A stretch of 64,000 bases of DNA from assembly GCA_002786025.1 (NCBI GenBank), contig NHNW01000008.1, positions 868,001 through 932,000 on the forward strand, read 5' to 3'. Shown here piece by piece: positions 1 to 10,616 of this stretch; within the stretch, counting starts at the first letter, position 1; every line of letters begins with the position of its first letter. The notes under the pieces are model-generated. The model saw only the letters and a list, made by a program, of their open reading frames with translations, had not been told where the DNA came from and did not search any database. Position numbers and translations under genes: made by a program. The stretch is from Zasmidium citrigriseum (lineage: Eukaryota; Ascomycota; Dothideomycetes; Mycosphaerellales; Mycosphaerellaceae).

Positions 1-457
1 GCGACTAAAAGCGAGTCTACTACCTGCCGCATTGATCCCCATACCGACATTACTGGGCGAGCTCTGGGATGGATTACTACAAGCTGTGCCGAAGAAGAAG
101 ACGAGCCACATGAAGAAGAGACATCGGCAGATGGCAGGCAAAGCATTGAAGGACGTGACGGCTTTGAACAAATGCAGCGCGTGCGGGAGGGTCAAGAGGG
201 CGCATGTGCTGTGCCCGTATTGTGTGAAAAGTATGTGGTAACTCGACAGGTTGGATTTAGAGAGACGTGACTAACGCGTAATGACAGGTATAAAAGCGTG
301 GTTCAATAACGGCTTCAAGAACAAGGAGCAAGTGCGGGAGAAGGAAGAAGAGCGATTCGAAGCACAGAACGAAGAGCGGAAGGCAAGAGGAGAGAAGCCG
401 CTGAAATGGACGGATCTGTATGATAAGGAGAAGGACAAAGACGAAGCAAATGCATAG
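1..457 (+). CDS. mrpl32: Mitochondrial ribosomal protein bL32m, 5' end outside the window
   Basis: This is the 3' part of a gene for the large-subunit mitochondrial ribosomal protein bL32m. Exon 1 is open to the left edge and ends at 230. An intron at 231-287 starts GTATGT, has a CTAAC branch site at 271 and ends ACAG. Exon 2 runs 288-457 and stops at TAG. The visible protein has the family signature KKKTSHMKKRHRQM followed by two Cys pairs (CSAC and CPYC), the zinc-binding arrangement of L32 proteins, and then a basic C-terminal helix specific to mitochondrial forms. The targeting presequence and the start codon lie outside the window. The family assignment is confident and the left boundary is unknown. 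Confidence 0.9.
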
Positions 458-569
458 CATCGGGATGTGATGACTTGGGGGCATAGCCATGGCGCTCGGG
501 GGTCTCAACAGCATGTAAAGTGGAACAGGTGTGTACAAACAACGTTCCAATTTTCTGACAAGGGACAAC

Positions 570-1124
570 TTATGCCTTCAACCTCCTTACCTCCTCCAAA
601 ATCGCCTTCACTGTACCCTCCAACTGCCCAAGGCGCTCGCTTTGAGCTATCACGACGTCATTGGTTTCGACAACGCGATGCTGGATATAATCAAGCTGAT
701 CCTGCAACACCGGTCCGATAGGCGACTTGAACAACCGCGCCAAACCCCTCAACTTGCTCACCAACTCCTTCGACTCCTGATCCTCGAGCATCAGAACCTC
801 ATGTCCCGTGACATTCTCACCCATAACCCGCTGCAGCTCCCGCACGCCCTTCAGCTTGTCAGCGATATCTTGAACAAGTTCCTCGGCCTCTTGCAGAACT
901 GAGGTCAGGTCTATCGACATCACGGACGGATCGCGATCGAGGGTCGTCTTAATGTCGGAACATCTTGCGGAGCATTCTTGGAGGGTGAAGCCGATGAAGT
1001 AGAGCGTTTCTGGAGATCTTGCTGGGTTGTCGGTTTTGATCGAGTTGTAGATCGCTAGGGCGTTGTCGATGGTGACGCCGAGGGAGTCGCAGGCTTCTAG
1101 TGGTCCGTCGCCGGCTAGGGACAT
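570..1124 (-). CDS. Hypothetical protein, tandem paralogue A
   Basis: A 184-residue intronless reading frame starting at the Met of MSLAGDGPLEA; upstream in-frame residues are less likely coding. I recognise no named domain. The protein is predicted mostly helical, with a C-terminal heptad-like segment. Its second half contains KELVSKLRGLARLFKSPIGP, which aligns closely with KELATGLRDLAHRLKSPVGP in the next gene on the same strand (1606-2271). The two are evidently tandem paralogues. The N-terminal layout (Leu-rich helix, Asp/Ser-rich loop, then the KSP[IV]GPV block) somewhat resembles the fungal NACHT/ankyrin-associated helical N-termini, but no nucleotide-binding motif is present and I do not assign it there. 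Confidence 0.65.
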   Translation of the reverse strand: MSLAGDGPLEACDSLGVTIDNALAIYNSIKTDNPARSPETLYFIGFTLQECSARCSDIKTTLDRDPSVMSIDLTSVLQEAEELVQDIADKLKGVRELQRVMGENVTGHEVLMLEDQESKELVSKLRGLARLFKSPIGPVLQDQLDYIQHRVVETNDVVIAQSERLGQLEGTVKAILEEVRRLKA

Positions 1125-1605
1125 TTTGGTGCGGTATGTGTTGGGTCTTTGGTGGTGCGTACAGTACAAGATCGCGAGAGAACTTCTTATTATAAGCAGC
1201 TGCCCTAATTGAAATTCATCTCTTAGAATCTAGAATGTGATGCGGCATTCGAGCTGGTGCGAGACAAGCAATCTTTCCTCTCACACAAAGGCCGCTTGCG
1301 ATGCTGTCATGATATCTTTGACCGTTTCGTGTACGAGACGGCCCAAGGGCTTGAATTCAAAAGATGTGCGTGTTGATATCGATCCTTTAGAACGTGGGAC
1401 GACATTGGAGCGGTTGAGAGACGATAAGTTTCGCTTCCAAAATCACAGACAGGACTTGTGGCTTGAGACAGAGATGAAGTACTCAGCAGGACAGCTGGTG
1501 CATTCTGGCAACGTGCGGAACAGGAAGGTAAGCTGGACCAACCACGGATCGTATAGTCTATGCTAATGGCTTGAAAAGTCCGGAGATTCGCTCGCCATCT
1601 CCTCT

Positions 1606-2271
1606 CTACTCGTCCATTGGGCCGAGTCTTTCGCCTTGACCCGCAGTCTGCGGTCTCCTGAGTTCCTGCACCTCAGTTCTCAAACTCTCGACAACCTCAA
1701 CCATCTTCAAGACTCGCTCCTCGGCACGTGCCTCCTTCTCCTGAGCAGCTACATCAGCAGTAAGCTGCCGTCTCTCGATAAGATCCAGCTGCTTCTGCAC
1801 CACGGGCCCAACAGGCGACTTCAACCGATGAGCCAAATCTCGCAGCCCCGTGGCTAATTCTTTCCACTCCTCATCACTTACCATCATCGACTCTAGCACC
1901 CGACCATGCTCCTCTATTCGCGGCTGCACCATGCTCAACTTCGCAATAACCCTCTCAACCAGACCCTTAGCTCCACTCAAGAACTCCGCCATGTCACTGG
2001 AATCCATCCAGTCCCTCCTATCGATCTGCTCGGACATGTTGAGGACGCTGGTCAAACACTCGGAAACTAGTGAAAGGATGTGCGCACAGTTTGCGTGATC
2101 TTGCACTGGGTCTATGATTAGTTTTTTGACGTCGATGAATTTGGGTTCTGGCATTAAGTCTTGCGCTTGCGAGAGGGCGTAGCTGAGAGATTTGATTACT
2201 TCGTGGGGAGACGAATGTGGAGTTCTGAGGAGCTGGTTGACGCGGTAGACTGTTGAGTTGTTGTTGGCCAT
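1606..2271 (-). CDS. Hypothetical protein, tandem paralogue B
   Basis: A 221-residue intronless frame starting at MANNNSTVYRV. The open frame extends 36 codons further upstream, but that part looks non-coding. It shares with the downstream gene (570-1124) a central helical region and the block around K-S-P-V-G-P-V followed by a Q-x2-LD-I motif. The C-terminus is a charged helix rich in Glu and Arg that could form a coiled coil. No catalytic motif, signal peptide or membrane segment is visible. Divergence between the copies is substantial, so the duplication is not recent. Function is unknown. Confidence 0.65.
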   Translation of the reverse strand: MANNNSTVYRVNQLLRTPHSSPHEVIKSLSYALSQAQDLMPEPKFIDVKKLIIDPVQDHANCAHILSLVSECLTSVLNMSEQIDRRDWMDSSDMAEFLSGAKGLVERVIAKLSMVQPRIEEHGRVLESMMVSDEEWKELATGLRDLAHRLKSPVGPVVQKQLDLIERRQLTADVAAQEKEARAEERVLKMVEVVESLRTEVQELRRPQTAGQGERLGPMDE

Positions 2272-2528
2272 TCTTTCGGGAGGAGAGAGAATGGTTGCTA
2301 GGTTTGAACGGATTGATTGATTCACGAGCATCGAGATAAGGGTACTTATATGAGACTGCAGGTCTTCGTCCCAAAACAAAGAGGCTTTCAGGGGGCATTA
2401 GGTATGTCGAGAGAGACAAGCAACCAATCTTGAGTACAGTGCAAACGAGTTGACTGTTCTTAGGAAGGACCACTGCTTGCTTGCGAATTTCTCTCCATCT
2501 CACAACAAATAGCACATGGGCATTGACC

Positions 2529-3640
2529 TCACTCTATCGGATTCTCACAGTCAAGCCCCAGGCCAACCTGAGAAACAAAGCAGTCAGTTCCATCGCCATC
2601 ATCAAGAGCCCTGGATGCAACTCACCGCTCCAAGCAGACAACAGCGAGGAATTTTGAAATCCGTTAGACATTCGGTTCTGAAGGAAAGCAGATTCGTCGG
2701 AGTGGGATCAGCTGCGGTATGACCAGGTCAGCTATCGTGTCTAAGTCACTTGGTCGAGCACTTTACTCACGCGGCTGACAGCCAACGTCCAAGCCGAGAA
2801 GCTTTTGCGAGTTGCAGCACTGAGGGCTCCTGTTCTCGTTGCAGAATGGCTTAGGTGGCTCTGTAGGAGCGGCAGGTGGCAAGATGTTGCACGTTGTGAT
2901 CGTAGCCGTGGACGTTGGGTTCTGAGACATCGAAAGGTGAGTGCAAGGCTTCTACCTCCACTCTTCGTCACGGGCGAACTCACATATGTCGTCGTTCTGG
3001 AAGTACAACACCTAGGAACTTCGCTTTTAGCAGCACAGTCCGCCGTGAACGAGGCCGAGACGGTTGGTGTTGATGGAGCTTGGGGCATAGTCAGTACGTA
3101 TCGATTTTGAAGCGATGATGCCACCACATACGTAAGTTGCATGTCTCTGTAGAACGAAGCGTCGTCCTAGTCTCCCTAACCCTCGAACTAGGGCCACAGC
3201 AGAGAGCAGCGTTCTGATCTTCTGGACAGACTTCTTCCTCTTGAACCTCGCCTGGGCTTAAGTTGCACGATAGGTCGCTAACACCGAGCGCGGTCTACAG
3301 GAAAGCAAATGTCAGCAATGCCTAACTCATATCACACCATCGGACTGACATTGAAACCTTCGCTCCTGCAACAGCGGGGCGTTCGGCCGGACTCCTCGCA
3401 GATGCCAGTGAGGTACTCCAATCTGGCTTGGCTACCTGAATCAATCTCTGAAGGGTCATCTCCTGAAGTGTCAGTCGTTGTCATCCTCCTTGTTCAGGCA
3501 GACTCACAGAGCCGACACTCGATTTGGTTTCTGGCGTGTTCTCAATCACAGCAAGCTGCGAAGGCCTTTTCGCTTGCGCAAATGGGATCGTAACCTTGAG
3601 CGGCTACGATAGTAGCGAAGATGAGTGTGTACAGCTTCAT
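2529..3640 (-). CDS. Three-module class II hydrophobin gene, first module carries an in-frame TGA
   Basis: Seven exons can be joined in frame: 3640-3508, 3435-3350, 3294-3132, 3078-2984, 2921-2771, 2711-2626 and 2567-2529. The start MKLYTLIFATIVAAQG is a typical signal peptide. Three tandem hydrophobin-like modules follow. The last is a complete class II hydrophobin: C-x7-CC-x11-C-x16-C-x8-CC-x10-C, all eight Cys present. Module 2 keeps the Cys order but has longer loops (CC-x18-C and CC-x17-C). Introns recur at the same places in the modules: phase 1 just after the fourth Cys, phase 0 a few residues after the second Cys pair. Family knowledge: hydrophobins are secreted amphipathic proteins that coat hyphae and spores; multi-module forms are known in Claviceps. 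In module 1 a TGA (3544-3542) follows the first Cys pair in frame, so as read only a 32-residue product would be made. The exon 1/2 junction is the least certain; other junctions keep frame. Confidence 0.72.
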
Positions 3641-4596
3641 TTCTGTCCACAAGACGAAAGAATCTGGTCGAGCATGTGATGCAGGCAGGATGGGAGAGAC
3701 TCGATTAGCTTTATGTTGATGGCTTCCATTATCCCGCCTCAGTTGGTGCTTCGGAGATGTTCGCTCAGACAAAGAGCAGTGGGAGAGCTAGAAGTGATCG
3801 TGGTATGGCTGGGTTACACGAGACCACGCTGGTGTCAAGCTGAGAGCAAGGGCGTGAGCTCCCGACGCCCACACATCATCGCAATACTGATTCGGACATC
3901 GCGAAACTCTGAATGTTGCAATGACCCTTTTCAGTCACTGGACTCGGCGACGCCGTCAGACCGACAGCTCGTGAAAGCCGACGTCTGTCGTACCACACCA
4001 CCACCAAGCAAACCACGAGGCGACGACCAAAGCATCTTTCCACAACACCTCTCACTACCAAGTCACAACCCAAGCCTCGCCAAAGTCAAGAGTGCAGCTA
4101 TATATTTCGAAAATCTGCTCGGTCATCCAATCAAGGATTGTTCTATCGGCGTTGCGATGTCATGGGTGCTCGTCATCAATGGTCTAGCTTTACCTTCTCC
4201 TTCTCCGCCAATCCTTGTGACGTGAGTTCGAACCTCTGTTCGTTCCAGGTCTAGAACGTCGAAATAAATACAGAAAAAATGGTTTCGGCTGTTCTTTCTT
4301 CTCCTGTGGGAGTTTCTTTTTTTGCTCAAATTTTGAAACGTTTTGTATCGTGTTTTCAATCGTTGTATAGAAGGCGACAAGAATGTGAAGTGTGAAAAGG
4401 TTTGCATGTGATAGTGCAAGTGAAGTGAATTTGACTCTTGATGCCTCAGGTTGCACACTCGCGGAAGAGGCCCGCACTTCGAAGCATCTTTGGCGTGCGA
4501 CCTTCAACGTCACTTCATCGAATTTCCAACTCTCGACAAACACGTCCAGCGCGCACCACTGAACTACGCCTTTTTGACGAGCACATATCAGTCAAG
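3641..4596. other. Intergenic region between divergent genes
   Basis: This 956 bp separates the hydrophobin start (minus strand) from the NAA10 start (plus strand), so it should hold both promoters. Open frames here have no coding character I trust. A GAGTTCGAACCTC string near 4230 resembles a tRNA B box, but no folded tRNA can be built around it. No repeat was seen. Confidence 0.5.
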
Positions 4597-5431
4597 ATGG
4601 ACATCAGATTACTCCAGCCGTCCGACATACCGCATGTCCAACAGACGAACATCACGAACCTCCCCGAGAACTACTTCTGCAAATACTACATGTACCACGC
4701 TCTGAGCTGGCCGCAATTGAGCTATGTCGCTGTCGATGTAAGCCAATGGCCGTACCAAATAGCCAGCGAAAAAGCTGCATCGCCGAGGAAATGACCTGAC
4801 CATCGCGAATCACAGGTATCACGACCTAAAAAGACCCCATACGATGCGCCGAAGATCGTAGGCTACGTACTCGCAAAGATGGAGGAGGACCCACAAGACG
4901 GCATTCAGCACGGACACATCACATCGCTCAGCGTCATGAGGACACACAGACGGTTAGGATTGGCAGAGAAATTGATGCGTCAGAGCCGTAAGAGACGAAA
5001 CATACAAGGAGATGTATGCGCAAGCTAATGGAACACCAGAACGAGCCATGTTCGAAACCTACAACGCCGTATATGTCTCCCTCCACGTCCGCGTCTCCAA
5101 CGTCGCCGCCCTCGCCCTCTACCGCGATACCCTCGGCTTCAAAGTCGGCGGTACGGAAGCGAAGTATTACGCCGATGGAGAAGATGCGTACAGCATGCGG
5201 ATGGATTTGGACTATCTACGGGAAGAGGCGCTGGATGCTGCGGACTCGGATGAAGAGGAGACGACCGTGGGCCAGGATGAGGGCGGAGAGGTGGGGAGCA
5301 ATGGGAAGGCGGGAGAGGGCGAGAATGGAGTCAAGAGGAAGCCGAAGGAGAAGAAGAGGAAGGTTAAGGTTGGACGGCAGCTGGGTGTTGGAGAGTTGGT
5401 AGAGAGGAATGCGGCGAATGGGACGACGTAG
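4597..5431 (+). CDS. naa10: N-terminal acetyltransferase A catalytic subunit
   Basis: Three exons (4597-4737, 4816-4987, 5040-5431) give a 234-residue protein. It starts [11 protein letters not shown], with [11 protein letters not shown] near residue 24 and SWPQLSYVA after it, hallmarks of the Ard1/Naa10 family. The GNAT acetyl-CoA loop RRLGLA lies near residues 92-97. Conserved core segments such as ITSLSVMR and [10 protein letters not shown] follow. The C-terminal third is acidic and then Lys/Arg-rich and low in complexity, as in other fungal Ard1 proteins. Family knowledge: with Naa15 on the ribosome it acetylates the N-termini of nascent proteins after Met removal. Introns have canonical GTAAG donors and CAG acceptors; the second has a GCTAATG branch site. 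The start is the first ATG giving the invariant MDIR N-terminus. Confidence 0.95.
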
Positions 5432-5904
5432 TGATCGCGGTGGTTTGAATCATCCAAATGCCTTGGATGAGACTTGGTGCTGTATCATACAACCTAGGAA
5501 GATGCAGTAGCTGTGCAGCTTGTCTGGTTCAGCTCAGGGCTGAGAGATATTCAGCTACTATCACGGACCTTGAAATGGCAAGACTATTCCCTTAGGCCAT
5601 TTTGGCAATCATTAACGCAGTGTTTGCAGGACTCCGCCTCGGAAACTCCTACGATTTGAATCCAATTGCTTCTTGTGGCTAGATGCTGCTACTAAACAAA
5701 GCGCAGGATGATGTTCACCCGGATTCATTCTTCAACAAAGAAGCCGTGGGGGAAAGGTTTCTTTGTTTTCGCGCAACAGCAATTACTATCGGCTTATACC
5801 ACAAGACTTCCACACACCCACACCTACTAAGTTGTGTGAGTCTCGATTTATCTAAAAATCATAGTTGACCCATCCCCTGGACTCGAAGCTCTTCACAGGC
5901 GGCC
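5432..5904. other. Intergenic region, nothing recognised
   Basis: This 473 bp lies between two plus-strand genes and should hold the NAA10 3' region and the promoter of the next gene. I see no coding signal or repeat. Confidence 0.5.
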
Positions 5905-7353
5905 ATGCGAAACCATCCATCATCGATCAAAATGGATACACAATCCGCCGATCACGATGATGCTACACCTAGTTCTCATTCACGGGATAGAACGAAAGAC
6001 TCGAGCAGCACCCAAGCTCTGCATCTCAAGGGGCTCGAGAAAAATCATATAGCCCCGGTGACGAGGAAGCATCCGAGTCCAGAACCAGAGCCAGACGACG
6101 AACCAGCCGCAAAGAAGGCAAGATCTGCATCGAAAGACACCGATGTCAATACTAACGGTACCACTGAGAAAGGCAAAGATGCGAGCGAGCAACGCAGGCA
6201 AAATTCGTCCAAAGATGTGACGGATCAGGAAAATGTGCCTAAAAAAACTCTGGACGCGGAGATCACGGGACGACAAAACTTGAAGAAACAAGCGATCATT
6301 GAGATACGGTGGCTCCTGGCATTGAATTCGAAACTCAAACGAGAAAGAGACGCCCTGAAAGCGGACCTTCAAAAGAATGACGCCGGCATTGCAGAAGAAC
6401 TTCGGGAAGAGAGGAGGCTAAGAGAAGAGGAGCGAGGATCTGCAGCACAGGATGCTCAAGAATTGGCTTCGCTCAAGATACAATTCGAGCAATGGCGTGC
6501 GCAAACTCTGCCTCCGCTAGTCTTCCCCAAAAATGATCTTTTCGATCCGCTTCCCAAGAAGTACAGGGAACGAATGGAGCTAGACAAGAGCGAGCTAGAC
6601 AAGAGGACGGGAAGTACCAGCAAATCCGCCTCTGATTTGCCGGCATTAAGCGAAGAACAGAAGAGATATGCTGCAGAGCTTGGGGCAAAGCTCCAGCCGA
6701 AGCGCGATGAGTCTCTCCGTCGGAGGGAGCAAATGGATGAAGCGTATCTCGCTGCACAAAGGGATTTCGAAGCGGGTAATCACGACGCAGTCCCGACCGA
6801 GAAGCCTCTGCACGACTTCAGAGCAAAAGAATGGGTCCGCTTCACCAAGGGCGTCAACCAGAAACTTCGCAGAGCCACCGTGTATCCCATACAGCTCGAC
6901 CACGAGAATGTCAGCGTACACATCCTGCCATGGCCAACTACCAAGGAAACCATACTGCTACAAGATCGCGTGGGATACACAAAGGCCTGTCTGGACGCCC
7001 AGATCCCATAACTCCAAGCAGAGGCTGCCAAAGATTTTCTGTCCGACGAGGAGTATTCAAAGTTCATGGAGCGTTCGTTTGGCTCTGCGTGGCAGAGTTT
7101 GGACTTGTCGAACCAATGGATCGACGCCGACCAATGGCAGGTAGTGGTGGATGCCCTACGGACAGACGAACGGTTCAAGACGGCTTGTCGAATGTGGGCC
7201 GCTGGAGAGAAGGCCCTGAATCAGGAACGCTGCTGGCCGCCTATGTTTACAGACATTGTCAAGACTCAATCTTGCACACAATTCTGCAATGAAGAGAAGA
7301 GGATGAAGGAATTCATGCGGGGATGGCCTGGGTGGGAGGAGGCCAACGAGTAG
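5905..7353 (+). CDS. Hypothetical coiled-coil protein, frame interrupted by one in-frame TAA
   Basis: The frame from ATG 5905 (or the next Met, 5932) is open for 368 codons to a TAA at 7009-7011. It then continues open in the same frame for another 114 codons to TAG at 7351-7353. Both parts have coding-like composition. The first is low-complexity and charged, with a Glu/Arg/Lys coiled coil around residues 120-190. The second is compact, with several Trp and Cys residues (SFGSAWQSLDLSNQW, ending in GWPGWEEANE). No named domain is recognised. Either the TAA is a real premature stop, or it is spliced out. One frame-preserving candidate intron runs from a GTGGGA donor after residue ~351 to a GCAGAG acceptor at about 7024, but both sites are weak. 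General layout (charged N-terminus, central coiled coil, unique C-terminal domain) resembles the gene at 38283-40469, without clear sequence identity. Confidence 0.6.
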
Positions 7354-8252
7354 CAGGACGTTATCGTGGCCTCGATAATAACCTGGTACAGCAAAATACC
7401 TGGTCGTCTAGACGATACATCGTGGCGCGGAAGCATCAGAATAGGATCCAAGATACCACCAATCAGACACCGAAGGATAAGCAGCACAGCGGAGAAGTCG
7501 GGTCTCTTTCCATTAACGTTTCCAAGTACTAGCCATATACTTTTCTACTTCCACACTCGGGGTATTGTTGATCGATTACCAAGCTTTCGAGGATACTTAA
7601 CAAGAGACACTTTAGACGGTGGCGAGACACAATGTCTCCTTCTATTTCGTAACCGAACTTGTACATAGCTACTATTCGTATCTTGATCATTAATTACGAC
7701 CAGTGCATGTACAGCCAGGAAATACTTTGTGGTCGATTTAATCTCCTTCTTTTAATGAAAGGTGTATGTTTGTTCGAGGACAGAGGTTGGCTGGACGTTG
7801 TCACATGAAAGTCTTGGCATGCGAGTGAATGATTGTGCCCCTAAATTCCGCAAGTCGCTCGCGCTGTAAGCATGACATCGGGACTGGAAATTAACTTGAA
7901 AAGTTGTTGGAGAGCGTCTGCCATTGGCCCAATAGTCGGCCTGGTGACTCCCCGCAGCGGTGCGGAGCGAAATAGAGTTTGCGATAATTGGCGCTAGCGG
8001 CCGGCGTCTTCTTGCGAGCTTCCTGCGACCTTCTACTCACCACCAACCTGCGCATTTTGTACGCTGCACAACTGCAACTCGAACTGCGTCTCTCTGTCCA
8101 CAGCCTTGTTCTGCTATCCTCAAGAGATTCAACCTTCGTGTTCAATCTTCTGCCGCTGTGAAGGTCGACGAGCGACTCCGAGAAGTAGCCATCCACCTAC
8201 CTCGAGCACCTACAAGGCAACACCATCCTCAAACATCACCCAAGTCGCAAGA
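7354..8252. other. Intergenic region, nothing recognised
   Basis: About 900 bp between two plus-strand genes. The last 150 bp are C/A-rich without G runs, typical of a fungal 5' leader before the start at 8253. No repeat or RNA gene was recognised. Confidence 0.5.
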
Positions 8253-10138
8253 ATGGCCACAGGCATACCCATAAAGTGCCACGAGCGCTTCAAGCTCACA
8301 CAGTCCAAATACGGACCACAGAGCAAATGTAAGGCCTCGAGTCCCTTCTCAACCTCCTCGCAGCTTGACTAACTCCCGCAGACCCCTCGAAGCGTGAAGC
8401 ACCCACCGAAAATGCGGACGTGTGTGATTGTTTCAAGATCCGCGGCGAGACCAAGTACTCTATCAAGCGCCTCAAGACCGCTCCAGCGGGCGAAGGCTAC
8501 ACCAGCTTCGCGCAGGATAGCGAGCTCCTCAATGCCCGATATGAGGATGTTCTCCGCCTCGAGAAGGCGCATGCGCAGGAGGTTGATGGTCTCTGCGTGC
8601 GATATGACTCCAACATCGGCGAGATCAACCAAGCCAACGAGCAGCATATGGAGCTCTTGAAGAAGGAGGCCGCCGAGGAGATTGAGAAATGGAGAAAGGT
8701 CTACCAGAGTGAGGTCGAGGCTGAGCAGGCGGCGCGCAAGGCCGAGCAGGAGCAGGCCCAGGAGGAGATCCAGGCGCTGCAAGACCTCCTGGCCGAGAAG
8801 AACCAGATGATCAACACCGCAGCGGTCAACTATGACGCTGAGATGAAGCGTTTCAACGACACCGTGGTAGAGAAAGATCAAGCGGCTGCGAAGGTAAAGG
8901 CAGAGCAAGAGGCGGAGAAGAAGCGCCTCGAGAGCGCGCTCGCTGCGAAGGACACCCAGCTCCAGCAAGTCCAAGCGGAGCGTGAGGCTGAGAAGCAGCG
9001 CTCCGCCAGCGCTATTGAAGAGAAGGAGAATGAGCTTGAGCAGGTCAAGGCTGAGCTCGAAGCAGAGAAGCAGCGCTTCACCAGCGCACTCACCGAGAAG
9101 GACAGCGAAGTTGACCAGATCAAAGCCAACTACAAGGCGGAGAAGAAGCGCTTCGACAGCGCCATGACTGAGAAAGAGAACGACATTGTCGAGGCCAAGC
9201 AGCACGCAGCCCAGTCTGAGAAAGACGCTCTCGCCTACGAGGCTGCCTGCGAGGAGGAGATGAACCAGAAGATCTCCATTGCTGAGAGCAAAGCTCAAGC
9301 GTCTATGAAGGAGTCGGGTGACGCGGTTGCTAACATTCAGGATGAGATGGTGGGCTTCCGCAAGCACGAGAAGGAGCTGGAGTCCCGTAACAAGGCGCAA
9401 GAGCGGGAGATTGCTCAGCTGAAGAAAGACTTGACCAAAGAGAAAGAGGCCAGCCTGAAAGCCGCCAACAAGAGCAAGAGAGACATCATGCGCTTGCGTG
9501 AAGAGGCCGCGACTCAGCGCAACATTGCTGAGGAGAACGATAAGTACGCCAGTAAGAGGAGAAAGCAGCATCTCAAGATGAAGAGGGAGGGCAAGCGGAA
9601 GGACAGGCAGATCAAGTTCGAGCAGGAGCAGGGCGATGAGCACTTAAAAGCGCTGCAGAAGTCCGAGGAGAAGTGCAAGCAGCAGAGGCATGAGCTGGCG
9701 GAATTCCACTCGCTCAAAGCGACGGATGGTGGACTCGAATGTCTCTCGAAGATGATGGCTTGTGATCTCAAAGACAAGAAGGTCGCAGCTAGGAAGCAGC
9801 TGCCGAGCCAGAAGCGCCTCGGAGAGATGAAGAAGAACGCCCGGGGTACGAAGCCAAGCGGCGTGAAGAAGGCGAAAGCCACCAAGAAGACGGCGATGAG
9901 AAAGCTCAGCCTTGACGACGATTCCTCCGATGATGATGAGGACGATGAGCCCACACCAGATGACGCCGACATGGAGACCGACGATGAGGATTCGGCAGCG
10001 CAGGAGTTCGCACCCACTGAAGACAAGGGCCTCTCTATGTTCAACGTTCCTACACCACCTACGAGCTCCGACGATGAGAAGATGGATGCTGTCGAGCAGG
10101 ACAAGGTCACCGCTGCGGACGACAGCGACGAAGACTGA
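8253..10138 (+). CDS. Large coiled-coil protein of unknown function
   Basis: Exon 1 is 8253-8328, a 53 bp intron with CTAAC branch site follows (8329-8381), and exon 2 is 8382-10138. This gives 610 residues. The N-terminal ~60 residues contain a small Cys pair (VCDCFKI). From about residue 90 to 450 the protein is nearly uninterrupted heptad coiled coil rich in Glu, Lys, Ala and Gln, with approximate internal repeats of the form E-x-EK-x-R-F/L-x-SA-[ML]-x-EK-[DE]. A Lys/Arg-rich stretch follows, then a Ser/Asp/Glu-rich acidic tail with SSDDDED and PTPDDAD motifs that look like casein-kinase sites. The antisense strand is also open for 424 codons, a by-product of this codon use. No motor, kinase or DNA-binding motif is visible. 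A structural or scaffolding role is a guess. Confidence 0.8.
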
Positions 10139-10616
10139 ACGGCATGCACACAGACCGCCCCGATCCACCAATGGGGTGAAAAGCGCACACCTTCTTCTTT
10201 CATTTTCTTTGGAAAAGTTTTGCTTTTGACGACATCGCTGCGAAGACCTCGCCTGTACGGTCTTTGCTCTTCTCTTTTGAATGACATCCAGCCAGGGTGC
10301 TGGGTGACAGTGCATGCGAGCGACATTTGATGAGTTTACGGAGAGAACGAGCGCGAAGATCGCTCCGGCGAGATCGGTCGCGGAATTGCTTGGAATGTAA
10401 TGGCGTTGGGGGGTTTGTGAGTTTCTTTTGGGATGGTGCACAAGGCAAAGAGCTTTGTGTATTGGTATACAGGCGCTCGCCGTCGCAAGATGGATGGGCC
10501 GGCACATCAAGATACACAGGACGTCTGATGAGAGACATGGGCCGGGTCGAAAGATCAGGCGCTCGGTCTCTCCCAATGACTGAAGGTGGTCGTTCTTGTA
10601 GCGTACGCATAATGGT
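10139..10616. other. Convergent 3' intergenic region
   Basis: 478 bp between the ends of a plus-strand and a minus-strand gene, presumably holding both 3' UTRs. No coding signal or repeat was recognised. Confidence 0.45.

Noticed and set aside
3713..4225. 170-codon plus-strand frame upstream of NAA10
   Set aside because: No motif, no coding composition, lies in a divergent promoter region.
4150..4235. Possible tRNA with GGTCTAG and GAGTTCGAACCTC boxes
   Set aside because: Only three of five T-stem pairs form and no acceptor stem is found.
8369..9643. 424-codon Leu-rich open frame on the minus strand
   Set aside because: It is the exact antisense of the Glu/Lys/Gln coiled coil at 8253-10138, where GAG/AAG/CAG codons read as Leu; a shadow.
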